64,000 nucleotides of DNA from Cryptomeria japonica. Its lineage: Eukaryota > Streptophyta > Pinopsida > Cupressales > Cupressaceae. The notes under the pieces were generated by a model. The model saw only the letters and a list, made by a program, of their open reading frames with translations, ran no database searches and was not told the origin of the DNA. Of this stretch, positions 12,518 to 24,135 are shown piece by piece. The stretch's first letter is position 1; each line of letters begins with the position of its first letter. The translations under genes and the position numbers were made by a program. The stretch covers positions 243,219,218 through 243,283,217 of the forward strand of contig NC_081406.1 of assembly GCF_030272615.1 (NCBI RefSeq), written 5' to 3'.

Positions 12518-14118
12518 ATGGGCAATAACCTAAAAAGGAACAAGCCTCCAGGATGCAAGAATTGGAAGAGTGAAAGAAAGGCCTGGAGAAGGCTCCACAG
12601 ACACGACTTCATTGACTATATGGAAAAGCTTCATGGAAGCAGAAATTCTGTGTCTTACGATTTTGCTAAAAGCTGGAGTAACAATAGAGCCACCCTGTTT
12701 GGGGAGATTTGGCAAATCGATGAAAACTTGATTGCAGAGGTCACAAGGCTCAAGATGGAGGGGACTAAATTCTACAGGGATCAGAAGTATGCAGCTGAAG
12801 CTTTCAAAAATTTCCCAAAGATAGAGGATGAGAAGGGAAAGCTTGCAAAGAAGGACAACATTTCCTACTACACTCCCCAGTAGGTAAAGCCTTTCTGGCA
12901 AAAAGTTCTTAGGGCTTTAATGGAATATTTGATTGTGGATGGAAGATTTACAAAAAATTATAACTATCATTTCACTATCCTGAACCATTTCCGTCATGGG
13001 GCTAAAATATCCCTGCCCTTCTATTTAGCATCCTCTATAAACGAGAGCCTTGTAGACCATGCTAAAAAGCCTAATTCTTACCCTTTAGCCCACTAGGGGC
13101 TCATTCTGCTAATATATGAACATATTAAGGATAAGGCTAGAGCAACCAAGGATGATCCTTTGATCATTAATGCTCATATATCTGAGAGTTGCAAAGACTC
13201 TGACTCGAATGGGGATCAGCCCAACACCCCTACCCATAAAAAAGGAAGGTTGAAACATAGTAGGAAGAAAAGGAGATGCATTGTGATGAAGAAGAGCAAA
13301 AGGATAAGGATACTGATACTAAAATGGAGCTAAATAAGGACAAGAACTATGGTGAAGGGGAGGAAGGGGGTAATTCTGAAAACCCTCACTCTGACCCTAA
13401 GGGTTCAGAAAGCGAGAATGAGGCTCTGAATCCTAAGGAGTATGACAACCCTAATGCTGAGGAGACCGAACAGGGCAAGGACTCTGCAGACACCATCTTG
13501 GACACCGCCCGCAACTGCACTCTTGAATTCTTCAATTTCTAGAAATGGGTTGTTGAAAACATCACCAGTATGCAGGGTAAGCAAGGGGAGCTGGAAGAAA
13601 AGATTAATAAGCTGATTAAGAGGTTTGACTCTGGGAAACAAAATGAGGATACAAAAAATAGTGAAGCGGAGGAGGAAATGGAGATGGAGGACTGGTTGGA
13701 GAAAGATCTGATTAAAGGGGACCTGAAACATTTGGAGGATGTTATTAGAACTATGAAAGAGCAGGTGGAGGAGGACAAAGACAATGTCAATACCTGGATT
13801 GCCCATAATGAGAAGGCTTTGAAAAACCTTATGAACCACAGCCTCCAGGTCCTTAAAGTTTCTTCCCAGAATATGAACGCGCTGGTAGATCATTTGGAAA
13901 AGAAAAATCAGGATAATAACCTGGTAATTATAGAAGATGCTCCAACCTCCAGCCCTACCCACCAGAACCCTAGGCGCAGAACTAGGCAGACCACTATTGA
14001 GAAGGACACCAAAATGAAAGAGAGTCAGATTGGACAGGAAAACAATGACCTGAGGGAAGCGACCAAGGCGATGATGCTCTTGGTACAAAATGCTGAGGAA
14101 ACTATGAACAACTTTTAA
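12518..14118 (+). pseudogene. Uncharacterised TE-borne ORF with acidic linker and coiled coil
   Basis: Starting at the ATG at 12518 (MGNNLKRNKPPG), the frame runs about 530 codons. It has three in-frame TAG stops (near 12881, 13096 and 13540), each at a likely Gln, and one frameshift near 13270. Parts in order: a basic N-terminus; a globular region with NNRATLFGEIW, LIAEVTRLKMEGTKFYRDQ and later ILNHFRHGAKISLPFYLA; an acidic low-complexity linker (about 13276-13500); and a charged coiled-coil-like C-terminus ending TMNNF. The globular region resembles, from memory, uncharacterised proteins repeatedly found in plant retroelements. I know of no assigned function. It follows a LINE RNase H end and precedes a LINE-like 3' tail, so it may be an accessory LINE ORF. 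Confidence 0.6.
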
Positions 14119-14305
14119 ATTTCTTGTAATGCTGGGCTTGGGGTCAATTTCTTGCTGGCCTCTTGCTGTCCTTTTCTCTGCTGTTGGTTTTTTTGCTGGT
14201 CTTTTGTAGCTGTCTTATTTTGTTTCCTTCTTGAATATCTTTTGAATGTAATTGGGTTTCAAGTCCCTTAAAACCTATTTTTTCTTAATAAAAAACAAAG
14301 CATAT

Positions 14306-15468
14306 AAATGTAAATCTAAACACACACAATGCATAAACAAGATTTTTCTGTATTTTTTATTATTTGGTCTAAATAAAGTAGTTAAATTATGTAATCTAAT
14401 AAAATAAAGCATGGAAGACACTAATACTATGACATATACATCAATGCATGCAAATTAGAATATATATTTTTTTTCTTTTCAGGATTTAAATGAAAGAAAA
14501 TAAGAAATGTAAATGCATAAGCAATGCATCTAAATTTGAAAATGTCATGCAGAATATAAACTAAAAATTAGAAGCAATGCAAGTGTAAGAAGCGTCGAGT
14601 TCACCGAAATATAAGGTGTTGGAATTTCTAGGGCTTTACCATCTAGAGGATTTAAAAGTCCTCTAAGATCCACACTTACATTAAGGAGGAAAGATGAATT
14701 TGATTGATCCAAATCTCCAAGGGGTCGAATGTATATTAGATCGGTGCTCGTGTTCCTCCTTGAGTTGATTTGAAATTAGATTTAAAGTTGTACAAGTTTT
14801 AGAGAAAAACAATGGAGAATTGAACCAAAATAGTAATAGCAAATTGTTCTAGACTTCACACAAAACCACAGACAAAGATTTGAGAAGAGATGGATTAGAG
14901 CCTATAGCTGAAAATCTAGGCCAAATCGTCAAGACTAAGAGGGTAGGGTACCTTGGTCTTGCAACTTTTGGACATGCAAGTGGGATGTTTTTTCAGATTA
15001 GGAAGATGTACATGATTGACTATCAAAAGATCAAGTTGAATGTTTGGGACCAGGGTGGTGGGAGCTACTTGGTCCTTCGCTTTTTGTTGCTATAAAAAAC
15101 TAAACCTGTTTGTCATTTGCATTCTATCAAAATCTTCAATCGCAACACCTAAATCAATTTCTTGCACACAAAAAGAGAGAAAAGGGTTGTGGATAGGCAT
15201 TTACCTTGGGTCAAACCTCGATATAGGAATTGACCTTGAATTGAATTTAAATGGGAAATGTAAATACTCAAGTAAATGATGGAAGATATACCTCATATTT
15301 GTAATGATTAATAGAAGATTGATGATGCAATGATCTTTAGATGTGATCATAAATGTTGAATGCAATAACATGACAAACACATGAACATGAATGACCTAAT
15401 CAAACACAAATTCTTGCATGAAGATTGATGTAACTTCTCTCCATGATGCTTGAAGGATATGGTTGGAT
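14306..15468. other. No gene; probable LTR-like or flanking sequence
   Basis: AT-rich sequence with a TTTTTTTTCTTTTCAG run near 14465-14482 and no supported ORF. The part next to 15469 reads continuously into the LTR fragment and may be the remainder of that LTR, but the copy at 762-1241 does not extend far enough to test this. Frames around 14880-15279 have no recognisable domain. Confidence 0.35.
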
Positions 15469-15915
15469 GAAATGCTGCTTTGAATGCTTGACAAATGCAC
15501 AAATGATGGGGTATGAGTGTGGATCTCAAATTTAATTTATAGGATGTCCTTATATAGGGTTCCCTAGGTAAATTACTTATTAATCCAACCTCCAATAGTC
15601 AAGTAGAGCCACGAGGACCAAAATCCTCCACAGAGGGAAAATGCTCGCCAATATTTGAAATGGGTCATGTTTAAGGAGGACCAAGACAGTGGGGGTGCCC
15701 CAACACCCTTGTCCTCCAAAACTAGGAAAAATAGACTAGAAAATAAAGAGACATAGGTTTGGGATGAGGTCCACTCAGCTGTGCAATCAAGTAACATCAA
15801 TTTTGGAGTAAAAAATGGTTAAAACAGTCCTAGAAAGAATGAAGATAGGACACAGTGAATTAGGAGCACACATATGAGGTGTGAATTGTACAAGGTTACA
15901 ATTTATGATGCTATA
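15469..15915 (-). repeat. Second copy of the LTR fragment at 762-1241
   Basis: It aligns with 762-1241 in direct orientation over about 450 bases, with many substitutions and small indels. On the minus strand it begins TATAGCATCATAAATTG where the other copy has TGTAGTAGCGTAAATTG, so the expected TG terminus is mutated. Unlike the left copy it has no PPT beside it: LINE sequence begins at once. It may be the 5' LTR of the left element, in which case the solo LTR and first LINE inserted inside that element, or a separate fragment. Confidence 0.65.
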
Positions 15916-18175
15916 GGGGGATGCTAAAGCCAAATAAGCTTGTACCTTCAAAATAATCCTAAGCAAATATTATGAGGAAGCTAGCCAAAAGGTGAACATT
16001 TCCAAGTCCAAAATTTTCTTTTTGAAGGATGAAAGCATTGATAGGTTACTAATTAAAAAGAATCTCGATTATGAAATTGATGTTTATCCTAGCAAGTACT
16101 TGGGCATGCCTCTCATTAGCAAGTAGTCTTGAGATAGAGAATGGATCAACACAACCAATTGCATGCAAACAATTTTAGCCTTCTAAAAGGTAAGTGGTTT
16201 TCCTTGGTTGGAAGAATTACAGTCATTAAAGCCTCTCTTATGGCTAGTTTGGTTCTTAATTTCATATTCCAAGTAATGTGGCTAAATATTTGGAAGAGAT
16301 GAAGAGAAGTTTCTTGTGAAGGCATGGCACAAAGAAGAGAAATTTAAATACAATTTGGGAAAATGGGATGATGAATGTAGATGTGTCACACAAGGGCGGC
16401 TAGACATTAAGAAAAGTAAGGACATGAAGCTTTTGATTTGACACTATATTGGTTTGGAGAATTTACAATGAGAAAGAGAGGCTTTGGAATAGGATCTATG
16501 AATGGCTCATGCATTTAGAATTTCCTCAAGGCACATTGTCTCTTCTTGAGATCAGATATGGTTTGGAAGCTACGAAGGGGTGATAAGATCCATTTTTGGA
16601 AGGATGACTAGCTAGAGGACAATTCTCTTGGTACTATTCCTTTCACCTACTGATGAAATACTTTGAAGCTATTATGGGGAGCTGAGAGTTTCAGATTATA
16701 TTGAGGGGGAAGACCCTCTAAGATTCTGGAAACAACTTCAAGTTCATGTTCATGATTGATGTACTCAATGTGAGGAGATCCAAGACAAACTAGATAAGTG
16801 GTTATTGGTTGGGGAGGTCAAAGATGGCAAGATTGTGTGGAAGGGTCATTATAGTGGTGTTGTTATAGTAAGGAGTACTTTCCTCTCTTCTCCAATCCAA
16901 CCCCCCTTGGGAACAGAAATATGGTACAATTTTGGAGTTCCAAAGATGAAATCTTTCCTCTGGATTTTTTGAAGGGGTGTACCTTAACCTGAGACAAACT
17001 TTATAAGATATGAAAGCTTGGTCCCTTGTAGTATGTCATGTGCAAGTAGTAGGAATAGAACAACCATATTTATGTTCATTGTGAGGTGGCTTGGCAAACT
17101 TGGATTCATTTTTCAGATAAGCAGGGTTTTGCCTAGGGGATAAAAAATGAGGCGGCCAACCTCCTTGGATCTTGGTACAATAAGGTAGTAAGCCCTGGAC
17201 TGTATTTGATTTGAAATGTGGCATTTGTGGTTATTATTTGGTTACTTTGGATTGAGATAAATTGTCGTATCTTCAAAGGGAAAGAGTGGTCAATTGAGAT
17301 AATTTGGGACAAAACAGTATGCACTCTTGGGGAAATTAGGGATACTAATAAAGGAGACTATTAGGAGGTCAATAATGTCGAGAGGTGATGGGAAAATGCT
17401 TGGCCCTATTTTTTTTGGTTTTCTATAGCTCTTGACTTGGTTCATGAAGAATGCAAGAAAAAAAAGTGGGTTGCTTGGGAGAAGGGGTGGATTATATACA
17501 AATTTGATGTTGCAACAAAGGAGAATTCAAGCTTAGATAGGGGTGGAGGTTCTTTTAAAGATGATTTAATTAATCCCATTATGATCTATCCTATTGATTA
17601 TAGCGTAGACACCAATAACTTAGCTAAATCTAGGGCCGTTTTGTGGGGTCCAATGATTTCTTGAGAGAAAGGCTAGAGAAAACTCTGCATTGAAGGTGAG
17701 TCCAAATCAATGGAGATTTGAAAAGAGGTCTTATACACAATGGGAGATTAGTAGTGATTGTTGATGCAATTAAGTTTTTGTGTAGAGATTTGGAAGAGGT
17801 TAGGATTTCACATGTTGGTAGGTAAGGCAACAAAGTGGTTGACTGGATGGTAAATATGGGAGTGTCTCAAATCCAGAACCACCTATGCATTTAAAGCCTA
17901 GACTAATTGCCTCATGACTGATGTCTCCAATTTGATTGTGCACGATAGACATGATTAATGTTTTTGGTAGTGGTTTTTTTCTGATTGTATGTAGTCATTC
18001 TGGTTTTAGTATTTCATATTCAACGACTAGCTTGAGTTTTTGAGGCATGTTGCTCTCAAGTTTTTTTCCATTTCTTTTGTATTTTTTAGTTCTTGGACCT
18101 TGTAAAACCAGGTCTATTATACCAAAAACAAGATGTTGAATTTGTGTGAGAGATGAATTGAGTATTGTTGAGTGA
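15916..18175 (+). mobile_element. Decayed L1-type LINE, C-terminal half of the polymerase
   Basis: Pieces of a LINE ORF2 are readable in order on the plus strand. The reverse transcriptase end appears at about 15950-16320 (KVNISKSKIFFL, YPSKYLGMPL). A zf-RVT zinc-binding region lies at about 16900-17130 (KSFLW, then Cys/His remnants and an AW..WIHFS block). The RNase H start lies near 17470-17560 (WEKGWIIYKFDVATK) and its end near 17790-17860 (VRISHVGR, VVDWMVNMG). Stops and frameshifts are numerous. The 3' untranslated region runs to about 18175 with CTTGTAAAACCAGGTC. The 5' end abuts an LTR fragment. Borders are approximate. Confidence 0.75.
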
Positions 18176-19959
18176 TTCATAGTATCATTAAAGGTTATGA
18201 TTATTATACGATTATTATATGATTTTGTTACATGGTGTTAGGAATTCTCCTTTGTGAGTCCTATGTAAAACTTCTTTTTCTATTTTTTGTTTGTTTGATG
18301 AGTCTAAACAAGGACCTACATAAAAATTAAAGCATCATATGAACTTTGTTGAATAGATATGGACAAATAAATCTAAAAATAGTCAACCAAGGTACCAAGG
18401 CCATGTTGGTTGTTAGTGTTCCACCAAATAGAACAAGAGCACCCCTATTGGACACTAGTTCCTAGAATCCAAACACTAATTGTCATGTCACTTTTTTTAA
18501 TAATTATGCTATGAATAAAAATGTCTAATTCCTATTTCTTGTCTCCCTCAATATAATTATTTCAATGTATTATTTCTTTCCATTCCCTTTGTGTTTGTGC
18601 AAGGTCCCCAAAGTTTCAAAGTGTCAATACATGTCCCAATTTCTAATTCTGTGTAAGTTGTCAAAGTTTTGACCCTATTACCCAAGTCCCTTTCCCATGA
18701 TATCCTTGAAACTCAAAACTTGACAAGTCATAATTTTTTTTCAAAACCACACTCTTTCCCTTACCTTTTTTTTATTAGAGTTTCAAAATTACCCTTATTA
18801 AAGAACCTTTCCAACTATGTTGTTGTACTTTGATCCTTAAAAAATGGAAAGGGTCTCAAGGTACCTCCAACCTCTCAACTCCAAAATTATTGCCTCTTAT
18901 GTACCTCATTTACCTCTCAACATGACCCAAAGTGTCATAAATGGCTAGTTTGATGCCATCAACTACAAAAAAAAGGAATTTTCAACCCAAAAGCATTATA
19001 TAATCTTTAAGTTTTAGTCTCACCTATATCTCAAGCAATGAAACAAAGATGGTGATTTTTGTTGCCATTAATGTAAAGAATATTTTTAGATCGCAAGAAA
19101 TCATTCCCTCATGCTTCCAAGGTATATCCAAGCACACATGGATGCAATTTCAAGTGTGATCCAAGGAAAAATGACATTCAATAGGTATGGGCATTCTCTA
19201 TCATGTACCGATCTTGAGATTGTCGCATTTAATGCAAATATTGAAACCTTTTCTTGAAGTATTAAAGGTCCAAAGATTTCATTGGGAGAATAATTCACTC
19301 TATACAAAACCCTAATTGTAAAACTATTCTAAACCCTTATATTCTAGCAACTAAATATGTGGACAAAATCCTTCAAGTTTGATAGAGATGAAAGGATGAA
19401 GATGCTTTTATTTCATAGGTTATAGGATGCACCCATTTTTTGGGCTTATAGGAAAATATCATCAAGAGTTCATGATTGAGGTTTCATGGTGGTAGATTCT
19501 TGTGGTAGCAAGTTTGTATGTTTTGTAGTTTTTCACTAGTGTAAGTAGTGTATTTTTAGTTATTATTGTTGTAATAGTGTAGTGCAATGTATTACATTAC
19601 AAACCATTTGATGTAATAAATTATCTAAAATTTATCTTACTTTTTTAATGGACCTAAATTGTAATATGTAAAAGCAACATTAGTGTATAAATAAAAAATG
19701 TAAATTCAAGGTTTGAGTTAAATTTAGTTAAAATATTAATATCTTAAATTTATTTATCCTAAATATTAGTTCAAGACACAAGACCAATGTCCTTCAAACT
19801 ATCAACTAGCATTTAGGTTTGTGGCTACTATCATTTTTGGGTTTTTCTATGGAAGTTATATATTATCTGATGTTTGATTTAGTGCAATATATTTGTCATA
19901 AAACAATTACTTTCCTTTGTACAATATACTATAAATTATATAGGATAAAATCTTAAAAC
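18176..19959. other. Intergenic DNA next to the gypsy insertion
   Basis: No gene is supported. At about 18385-18480 the sequence resembles the two flanks of element E3 when joined: AGCACCCCTATTGGACACTAG and AATCCAAACACTA here, against AGTACCTCTATTGGG at 47902-47917 and CTAGTGTCC..AATCCAAACACTAGTG at 54948-54974. It is thus a diverged relative of E3's target site without the insertion. The stretch ends at the ACAAG duplication (19960-19964) of the gypsy element. Confidence 0.5.
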
Positions 19960-19964
19960 ACAAG

Positions 19965-21158
19965 TGATGCACATGAAAGGGGAAACAAGCCAAAAACAAA
20001 TCTCAAGAGTTAGTATGTTAGTTTCAACCAATACCAAAACAAATGAACTTCAAAACCTCCACATACAAATCAAAAGAGATTAAAAAGAACACAAATGAAA
20101 GAAAAACAAATGAAAAGAAGAGACAAGAGACTCCATAAGATGCTCCCACTGTGCTCTTGTTGCCTCTCCTTTGTTCTTCTCCTCTCCAAGATTCAAAGCT
20201 AACTTGAGTGTAGCCCTCAGTTTCTAGCATTAAGCTATGGATGCCAAATGAAGGATTGAATGTGGTTGAAAGGTGTAGTTATATTGCTATGCAAATGCAC
20301 AAAATAAAATTGCTATGCTCTGAGAAAGCTTAAGTAAAATGGTTATGCCACTATAGTAACAATGCTCACAATGCTTCTCTTTTGCTTGAGGATGAGGATT
20401 CCTTTTATAGGCAAAATGGGCAATTGAAGGGTCAAGATTGATTTGGCTTAGAAAGGGGTATGATTGCATGAGGGAGGCATGATCCTCAATCCATGTTTTC
20501 AAATTTCACCAATGCAATGGTAACAAGTGGCATCATGAGAGGTCTTGAGAGGAGAGGGAAGAATCATTTAATTATTGAGGAGACATGAGGGTAACCTCAT
20601 GTGGTTGGGTTATTGGATAAAGGCTTTATCCAATGGGTAAAATCTTGTGCAAGGTTTACCCATGGTTAGGCTTTGGTCAAAGGGGACAAGACCCGTGTGG
20701 GTTAGCTTGTTGAAGAAGGGAATCCTATAAGACTTTGTAAGAGTCTTAAATGGGTGAGATGATGGGTTGGGGGTTAATTTGGGATTAGGATTGTGCAAGT
20801 GATTAGAAGGGGTTTAGGCTAATTTAGAAGGGCTTAGAAGAATCTACAAGAAGGTTAGTGAACAAGTGGGCTTTGCAAGTGGGTGAGGATTTAGGGATTT
20901 TAATTAAAATAAAATTCATTTATTTCAAATAGTAGTGCAACTATTTAAATGCAGATTTGTTTTATATTAATTTATTTAATATTTGGACTATAGTTAGTAA
21001 TTTTAATTTAAATAAATTTATGAAATGTATTTAATTAAATTAGAAGAATAGATTAAAATGAATTAATTAAATGTGAATTTAATTAATAGAATAACATTAG
21101 TGTATTAAAAAAATATTAAATATTTATTTAATTTAGTGGATAGATTTATGTGTCTACA
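19965..21158 (-). repeat. 3' LTR of the gypsy element
   Basis: On the minus strand it begins TGTAGACACATAAATC directly after the PPT and ends CATGTGCATCA at 19965. It is homologous to 46442-47697. A 175-base hand comparison near the outer end gave roughly 7% difference plus small indels. It is 1194 bp, 62 bp shorter than its partner, with losses in the AT-rich part. The ACAAG duplication follows at 19960-19964. Confidence 0.93.
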
Positions 21159-21171
21159 TTTGCCCCTCTTT
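21159..21171 (-). other. Polypurine tract of the gypsy element
   Basis: The minus strand reads AAAGAGGGGCAAA immediately upstream of the LTR start TGTAGACAC at 21158. This is the expected plus-strand priming site, and it shows that the LTR at 19965-21158 is the 3' LTR. Confidence 0.9.
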
Positions 21172-24135
21172 GAGATAGTGTAGTTTATCGCGTCATTTCA
21201 AAGAAAAATAGATAGGCATTGGAAATGCCCTAAGGAATGTTAGTTTAGTAGGTGGTATGCCCCCTCGAGAGATAAGTCAAAGAGTTTCAAAAAATCAGGC
21301 GATCTCTCAAAAAATAGAAAGAATCGAGGGATGATAGATTAGAAGAATTTGGAATTGAATGATGGAGGCGAGGTTGTGCAAAAGAAGTGTTTTGTGGTGC
21401 CTTTGGTTGATTCTATACAATTGATCAATATGGTATTGGTGCAATTATTTGGAAAGTCTAGTGCAATTGTGTGAATTGCCCCAGTATTAGTCAAAGCGTG
21501 ACAATTGATGTCATTTGTTCGCTCAGACATGATAAAGTTTGAGTAATTGAGTCAAAGTGACCTGTTGCAACTTAGGCAATTGATTTAATTGCCCGGTGAA
21601 GTCGAGGTATCTGTGTCAAATTACCCATTGAGACTTAGACAATTGATGTAATTGTCTATTTAGACTGTGTTTCATGGGTTGACCAATTGACAAGTGGGTT
21701 AAAATAGCTAACAAAGTAACTTGTTTTGCTTATAGGATGACCTAGATGATGGCTACACAACCCCTCCTATAAGTGATGAACTATAATGTGTTTAGTTTGA
21801 TCAACTTGTGGAACATGATATAGGGTATGTGATGATGATGATATGGATGGGGAGGGCAAGGGGGTTAGTTGTAGAGAGAAGGTTTGGAGACCTAGTACCT
21901 AATCCCTTAGCTTGAGGCTACCTTTGAAGAGGTTCAAATAGAGTATAGATTGACATGGATGTGATGTCTATAATTGTACTCATTCATTCTTTTTTGGATC
22001 AAGAAAGGTTTCACATGTTTATAGCTTCATGTACCTAGCTTCTCATAGCATCTATTTCTTGCATATGCATGCGTACATGATAAGTGCATTGTATGAATGA
22101 ATAAATGTATGGGCGATATGCAACAAAAGGCAATACATACAAATGAGATGAAATGGGCCATCCATGGCTTATTCATAATGCTTTATTTCTTCATCAAGTA
22201 GGGTAGTACTGATCTTGGCTGAGGTATCAAAAACCAAGGTTGAGCGCTTCACTTGTAAACAAACATCACACACAAGGAAGGTTCCCCTCCATTCTGGTTT
22301 ATATACACATGGTCTAGGTATACATCAGTAATTTTTTTAGTGGCTAATATTTGCCAATTGGCTATTATTTAAAATTTGGAAAACAAAATTTGGCTAATAG
22401 TTCAAGTTTTAAGGTAACCTAAATTGTCACATTTTTACAAAATTTTATTTCAGTCTTATTTAAATCGCTAGAGAATTTATTTTATTAAATTTTTTGAACT
22501 CAATGATTCGCTAAAATATTTGATATGTGGTTGAATCAGATTCGCCAAAAAATTATTATTTATTTTTTAAAAATAAATTAATTCACCAATAATACATCAT
22601 AATTATTAGTTACTTTAGGGTTCTACCAACAATATTTAGTTGCCACCACTGATTCAAACTATAATCTAATGACCATCATTACATTCCATGAGGTAAACTG
22701 TACCTACAAGTTGTAATGCTCATGGGAGTCGAGTTTCTTTTCAATTGTTGGCTTCAATGGAAATAAATGGCATAAAAAGAATTTTGGGCCCCATGAGTAT
22801 TATAAATTTTAAGTACATTTTATCTAATGAAATACAAAGAGGGCTATTAGATTAATCTAAATTAATGCTAGTAACTAAATAAAGTAGTGTTTACCCTTTA
22901 CACACATTAATGATTTTCACCTTAAGCATCTACTTTTTTATAAGAATTTATTTTTTTAAATGAAATTATTTGCAATAGTAATTAATGCATACTTGTGTTA
23001 TTTTCTAAGATTCGCCAAGATTTTCTACCAAAATATTTTGACGTAAAAAAATTCACTATTAAAATTAATATTTTTCTTTTAAAAAAAGAAACATTCGCCA
23101 ATAAAAATTATTATTTTTATCCAAAATAAATAAAAATTCGACAATATTTTATATCTTTCTTTGAGGGGGGGTTTCTTAAAGTTATCACTGGTATACATTG
23201 TAGTCATCAAGCCATAGTGATCCATGAATGCACATTTTTACATAGGATTTTGTAGCTCAATGAACTTCCCACGTAGACACCATTATTATTTGCCCTAGAA
23301 CTTCATTGGAACAATCCGCAGACAAAAAACAAAGAAAAATATATGATGAACCATCCTGACCACTATAATCACTTGTGGATATCTTTGAGTAGCATAGGAA
23401 CTTGATATAAAAAGTAGTAATATGACCAAGTGCCCATCAACCAAAAAAAATCTTCTTGTCAAAGATATATGTTATCATGTCTTGTTGTAAGGAAAGATGT
23501 ATCCTTGTTAAGATGGTCTTGCATATGTTTTTCTCAGATGTTTGATTGTTTGTTGATTTGATAGTTGGTCATCTTTTAGGTAGCTCAAATGTTGTTTTGC
23601 GTTTGGCTTGATGTTTATGTACAAGGAACAATTTTATTGCAATGCTTTTTATTTATTTTGATGTTTTCTCATGTTCTTGGGTTTGTTTTTGAATATTTTT
23701 GGATTATTTCAGCACATTTTCTGAATGAGTAAGTTAGTGAATCACCAGTGTTGAGAATCCACTTGTATCATTAGGTTAAAAGGGTGCCCCCAGTTAGGTG
23801 TCAGTGTGAAAGCATGATGCGGGACACATGAGGAAATAACCTTGATTGTAGATCAATAACAAGCCATGAAAGATACAATGTATGAGTGGATGCAATGGAT
23901 GTGGTCGAAACAAGTTTGAAAGATAATAGAGCAACAACCATTACGAATGGAGAATGTTTTCTAGGTTTCCACCACTGTACTTATCCAAGGCGCCACCAAA
24001 GTGGTTTTCACCATTTGGATGAATGATTTTTCTTTACTATTTTCTTGATTTTTCTTTTTTTTGTGTTTTTTATACTTTCTTTGAATTTTTTTTCTTTTTG
24101 AGATTTTACAAGCCTAATGCTTTGCATAGCTTATG
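21172..24135 (-). other. Gypsy 3' region between integrase and PPT
   Basis: No ORF is supported on either strand. It includes a short degenerate tandem pattern around 21480-21680 built from GACAATTGATGT, AGGCAATTGATTTAATTG and related words, and the hAT-like MITE at 22326-23190. Without the MITE it is about 2.1 kb. Long non-coding 3' regions are usual in Tat-type elements. Confidence 0.6.
22326..23190. mobile_element. hAT-like MITE, 865 bp
   Basis: A perfect 8-bp duplication, GTATACAT, flanks this AT-rich segment at 22318-22325 and 23191-23198. The ends are short imperfect inverted repeats: CAGTAATTTTTTTAG at the left and, read on the minus strand, CAGTGATAACTTTAAG at the right. Subterminal copies of ATTCGCC/ATTCACC/ATTCGCT lie near 22504, 22541, 22571, 23012, 23070, 23093 and 23137. 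An 8-bp duplication, short CA-starting ends and clustered subterminal motifs are hallmarks of hAT-superfamily non-autonomous elements. There is no transposase ORF. It is inserted in the gypsy 3' region and is therefore younger than that insertion. Confidence 0.8.

Larger units (their letters stand above)
12015..14305 (+). mobile_element. 5'-truncated LINE with an extra 3' ORF
   Basis: The segment starts abruptly inside an RNase H-like domain, typical of 5' truncation in target-primed retrotransposition. It continues through a second ORF in the same orientation and ends in a 3' untranslated region with TGTAATTGGGTTTCAAG and an A-rich tail containing AATAAAAAAC. Borders are approximate because no certain target duplication was found. 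An alternative is that the RNase H fragment and the ORF come from two separate insertions. Confidence 0.5.

Noticed and set aside
13405-14088. A 227-codon minus-strand frame
   Set aside because: It is antisense to the acidic and coiled-coil part of the 12518 ORF. The plus strand carries the coherent protein.
762-15915. Treating the repeat pair 762-1241 and 15469-15915 as proven LTRs of one element
   Set aside because: No target duplication or primer site could be found and the left copy is truncated, so the pairing is only suggested.
22326-23190. Classifying the AT-rich segment as Tc1/mariner or CACTA
   Set aside because: The flanking duplication is 8 bp, not TA or 3 bp, and the ends do not begin with CACTA.
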